64,000 nt of DNA from CAWEQW01 sp963811365 (GTDB taxonomy: Bacteria > Actinomycetota > Actinomycetes > Propionibacteriales > Nocardioidaceae): contig CAWEQW010000012.1 in NCBI GenBank assembly GCA_963811365.1, forward strand, positions 124,001-188,000, written 5' to 3'. The translations under genes and the position numbers were made by a program. The notes under the pieces are model-generated. The model was not told the origin of the DNA. It worked only from the letters and a program-made list of their open reading frames with translations, and did not search any database. Of this stretch, positions 61,119-64,000 are shown piece after piece; position 1 is the stretch's first letter; every line of letters starts with the position of its first letter.

Positions 61119-62098
61119 TCGGGGTCTCCTTCGTGTTGCTGGCGTGCCCGTCGGCGCCGCAGAACGCTCGGCGACACGTCGCCGGCGGCGATGTCGCGAG
61201 CCAACCGCTTCAGGTCGCGTCCCGCAACCGCGAGCTCCTGCGCCTCCGCCGGGTCGTCGACGCGCGACCGGCGCAGCAGGGACCGCGAGGCGAGGTCGAA
61301 CGCGCCGCCCTCCGGCAGGACGTGCAGCACCACCCCGGACGCCAGCAGCGGAGCCGTACGCCGGGCCTCGTAGGCGTTCGACACGACGTTCCGGGCGTCG
61401 AAGACGGTGACCACGCCGCGGCCGAGCACCTGCAGGACCTGCTCCCGCGGCTCTGCCGGTGACCACCGCGGCGGTGTCCTCGTCGACGCCGATGCCGAGC
61501 AGCGACGGGTTCTGCGGCGACGCAGCATCAGCAACCGCCCGTAGCGGTTGCGCTGGCTGAAGTGCTGGTCGATCACGCAGTCGTCGACGAGGCCGAGGCC
61601 CGGCGGCGAGCTGGGTCATCCGCTGCTTCGGGGTGGTCCCGCCCGGGCCGAAGGCGACCATGTGCGAGGACTGGATGCTGGCGCCGGCCGACGTGCCGGC
61701 GACCACGGCCCCGCGCTCGTGCGCGGCCCTGATCGCCTCGCCGAACGCGGTGCCGGCGACCACGCGCGGACAGCTTCAGCTGGTTGCCGCCGGTCATGAA
61801 GATGCCCGTGACGTCGTCGAGCAGCCCGACCGTGCGCGGGTCGTCGGCCTCCTCACGGCTCTCGGGACGCGCCGCAACCACCGCGTCGGCGCCGAGCCTG
61901 TGGAACAGCGCGTCGTAGACCTCGACGATCTCGGGCCCGAGGGCGGAGGCCGTCGGGCACCACCGCGATCCGCGCAGCGGCTCCTCCGGCGGCCTCCACG
62001 AACGCCCGCAGGACGGCCCGCCTGCCGAGCTTGTCCTCGGCTCCGCCGATGACCATCAGGGTGCCCGCAGGGCCATGGTCGACTGGCGGGTTCGGCAT
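61115..62098 (-). CDS. cphB: Cyanophycinase (several indels)
   Basis: About 325 residues; serine peptidase of family S51 that cleaves cyanophycin to beta-Asp-Arg dipeptides. Visible: GTLMVIGGAEDKLGRRAVLR, IFMTGGNQLKLSA, and the nucleophile elbow VVAGTSAGASIQSSHM, then VIDQHFSQRNRYGRLL. Frame breaks near 61455, 61600, 61765 and 61950. ATG 62098 (PNPPVDHGPAG). First gene of the cphB-cphA operon. Confidence 0.9.
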
Positions 62099-62131
62099 GC
62101 ACGGCAGCCTACGGGGTGCCAGAGTGGGCGC

Positions 62132-62647
62132 GTGACGACCCCGCGACGACTGATCGTGATGCGCCATGCGAAGGCCGAGCCGTTCGCGTCGTCGGACCAG
62201 GTCCGCCGGCTCACCGAGCGCGGCGTCGCCGACGCCACGGACGCCGGTGCGCACCTCGCGGCCACGCACGTCGTGCCCGACCACGCCGTGGTCTCGTCGG
62301 CCACCCGGGCCCGGGAGACGTGGGACGCGGTCGCCACCGGCTCCGGCGCGACCGCCACGACCGTCGTGGACGCGGCGCTCTACACCGGCAGTCCCGATGT
62401 GGTGCTCGAGGCGCTGCGCGGGGTGCCCGGCCAGGCGCGCGCGCTGATCTTCGTGGGACACAACCCCACGGCGGCGTACCTCGCGCACCTGCTCGACGAC
62501 GGCAACGGCGACCCGGACGCGGTGACCGGGCTGCTCCAGGGCTTCCCGGCCGGCGCGCTCACCGTGCTCGACGTGGACGTGGCGTGGGCCGACCTCGCCG
62601 CCGAGACCGGCCGGGTCGTCGACTTCTACGTGGGCCGGTCCAGCTGA
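62132..62647 (+). CDS. sixA: SixA-type phosphohistidine phosphatase
   Basis: 171-residue histidine phosphatase of the SixA branch. Catalytic RHAKAEP near the N-terminus, ATRARETWDAV, and the second His in FVGHNPTAAYLAHLL. GTG 62132 starts TTPRRLIVMRHAK. Divergent from cphB. Frame intact, unlike the preceding 22 kb. It probably dephosphorylates a phospho-His protein; the target is not known. Confidence 0.88.
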   Translation: MTTPRRLIVMRHAKAEPFASSDQVRRLTERGVADATDAGAHLAATHVVPDHAVVSSATRARETWDAVATGSGATATTVVDAALYTGSPDVVLEALRGVPGQARALIFVGHNPTAAYLAHLLDDGNGDPDAVTGLLQGFPAGALTVLDVDVAWADLAAETGRVVDFYVGRSS

Positions 62648-62654
62648 CGCCGAG

Positions 62655-63893
62655 TCAGGCGGTGGGCAGCGGGGGAGCGGGGGTCGTGAAGCCGGCCTCC
62701 TCGTCGGCCGCCTCGACCTCCTCACGGCTGATTCCCAGCAGGTACATGATCGTGTCGAGGTACGGCACGTTCACCGCGGTGTCCGCCGCGCGCTGCACGA
62801 CGGGCTTGGCGTTGAACGCGATGCCGAGCCCCGCGGCGGCGAGCATGTCGAGGTCGTTCGCGCCGTCGCCGACCGCGACCGTCGCGGCCTGCGCCACCCC
62901 TGCCTGCTCCGCGAACCGCAGCAGCGCCGCCGCCTTGCCGGCCCGGTCCACCACCGGGCCGAGGATCCGCCCGGTCAGCCGGCCGTCGACGACCTCGAGC
63001 TCGTTGGCGGCCGAGAAGTCGATGCCGAGGTCCGCGGCGATCCGGTCGGTGACCCGCGTGAAGCCGCCCGAGACGATCGCGAACCGGTAGCCGAGCCGCT
63101 TCAGCGTGCGCACCATCGTCCGGGCGCCGGGCGCCAGCTCCAGCGCGTCGTACACGTCGTCGAGGGCCGTCGCCTCGAGGCCGTGCAGCAGGGCGACCCG
63201 GCGGCGCAGCGACTCCTCGAAGTCGACCTCGCCGCGCATCGCCGACTCGGTCACCTTCGCGACCTCGGCCCGGCAGCCGGCCCGCTCGGCGAGCATCTCG
63301 ATCACCTCGCCCTGCACCAGCGTCGAGTCGACGTCCATGACGACCAGCCGCATGCCGTGCCGCAGCAGCGTCGCCGGCTGCACCGCGACGTCGACCGCCT
63401 GCGCCGCGGCCTCCTCGGCGAGCATCAGCCCCAGCCGGCGAGGGTCCGCACCCGACACGTGCAGCTCGATCGCGACCACCGGGTAGCGCGCCATCCGCTC
63501 GATCCGGTCGATGTTCGCGCCGGTGTCGGCGATCCGCCCGGCGATCGCGGCCACCGCCGCCGGACGCAGCGGGGCGCCGAGCACGGTGACGTGGCTGCGT
63601 CCCTCCGGCCGTGCCCGGTTGTCGCCGGTGCCCTGCTCGACCTCGACCTGCATGGCGAGCTCGCCGGCCACCCGCTCCAGCGCAGCGCGCATCGCCCGAC
63701 CGTCGCGCGGCGTGGTCACCAGGACGCCGAGCACCAGGCGGCGGCGCAGCACGATCTGCTCGATGTCGAGCACCTCGACGCCGAACGCCGCCAGCGTCGA
63801 GAACATCCGCGAGGTGACACCCGGGCGGTCGGTTCCGGTGAGCGTGATCAGCAGGGTGCGGGTCGGCTCGGTGCCGACGGGTGCGCTGGCCAT
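62655..63893 (-). CDS. serB: Phosphoserine phosphatase with N-terminal ACT domains
   Basis: 412-residue final enzyme of serine biosynthesis. Two ACT-like regulatory domains (residues ~12-85 and ~95-175; RTLLITLTGTDRPGVTSRMF) precede a HAD phosphatase with VVMDVDSTLVQGEVIEML, the SGGFTRV motif and VGDGANDLDMLAAAGLGIAF. Starts ATG 63893 (ASAPVGTEPTR). Convergent with sixA, 7 nt apart. Length and domain order match mycobacterial SerB2. Confidence 0.94.
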   Translation of the reverse strand: MASAPVGTEPTRTLLITLTGTDRPGVTSRMFSTLAAFGVEVLDIEQIVLRRRLVLGVLVTTPRDGRAMRAALERVAGELAMQVEVEQGTGDNRARPEGRSHVTVLGAPLRPAAVAAIAGRIADTGANIDRIERMARYPVVAIELHVSGADPRRLGLMLAEEAAAQAVDVAVQPATLLRHGMRLVVMDVDSTLVQGEVIEMLAERAGCRAEVAKVTESAMRGEVDFEESLRRRVALLHGLEATALDDVYDALELAPGARTMVRTLKRLGYRFAIVSGGFTRVTDRIAADLGIDFSAANELEVVDGRLTGRILGPVVDRAGKAAALLRFAEQAGVAQAATVAVGDGANDLDMLAAAGLGIAFNAKPVVQRAADTAVNVPYLDTIMYLLGISREEVEAADEEAGFTTPAPPLPTA

Positions 63894-63906
63894 GACCTGG
63901 CCGAGG

Positions 63907-64000
63907 CTACCGCTCCCAGGGGTGCCCGCAGGCCGCCACCAGACCGCGTCTCGCAGCGTGGTCGAGCGGCGCCAGCGCGGCGCGCCGGGCGTCCGCCTCG
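63907..64000 (-). CDS. C-terminal fragment of an unidentified gene
   Basis: The last ~30 residues of a minus-strand frame entering from the right edge, DARRAALAPLDHAARRGLVAA then CGHPWER and a TAG at 63907-63909. Too short to identify. It ends 13 nt before the serB start. Confidence 0.35.
   Translation of the reverse strand, partial: EADARRAALAPLDHAARRGLVAACGHPWER

Overview
The window is a high-GC, densely packed stretch of an actinobacterial chromosome. Gene content and order point to Nocardioides or another Nocardioidaceae (inference): a tkt-tal-pgi run beside ctaB/ctaA, a sufR-sufB-sufD-Rieske-sufC-sufS-sufU-sufT operon, a Vms1-like acVLRF1 protein, a DUF222/13E12 HNH protein, fabG-fabI, and frequent GTG/TTG starts with 4-bp GTGA or ATGA overlaps. 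I saw no tRNA, rRNA, CRISPR array or insertion sequence.

Layout. 0-5.4 kb: pentose-phosphate genes (minus), then divergent ctaB and a mug-type DNA glycosylase. 5.4-8.1 kb: heme A synthase and a two-gene ABC exporter (minus). 8.1-15.5 kb: Suf Fe-S assembly operon headed by its regulator, plus acVLRF1. 15.6-20.6 kb: DUF222 protein, a broken SRPBCC gene and two membrane proteins. 20.6-27.3 kb: biotin uptake genes (bioN, bioM, bioY) with an atypical thiolase and a short AMP-ligase, split by a MarR/MFS cassette. 27.5-39.2 kb: ABC-F protein with a micro-ORF leader, crotonase, ABC exporter, SDR, SURF1, moaA, dodecin, fabG-fabI and a Mur-ligase-family protein. 39.2-57.4 kb: one co-directional locus, etfB - etfA - acyl-CoA dehydrogenase - giant KS-AT-KS-(ACP)4-KR-DH synthase - giant BC-BCCP-CT carboxylase, met tail to tail by a phosphopantetheinyl transferase. 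57.4-64 kb: cyanophycin synthetase and cyanophycinase, sixA, serB.

The most interesting system is the 39.2-58.2 kb locus. It looks like a self-contained, PUFA-synthase-related secondary-lipid assembly line carrying its own extender-unit carboxylase, carrier-protein activating enzyme and an ETF-linked flavin dehydrogenase that could replace the missing enoyl-reductase domain. All four tandem carrier domains have threonine where the phosphopantetheine-bearing serine is expected. The product is not predictable from the sequence.

Data quality. From about 39.5 to 61.6 kb almost every gene carries many single-base indels, mostly insertions, that break the frame while the protein stays recognisable on both sides. 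Isolated cases occur in ctaB, sufB and sufD. I treat these as probable sequence errors and annotate whole genes across them; codon-level details and exact ends there are less secure.
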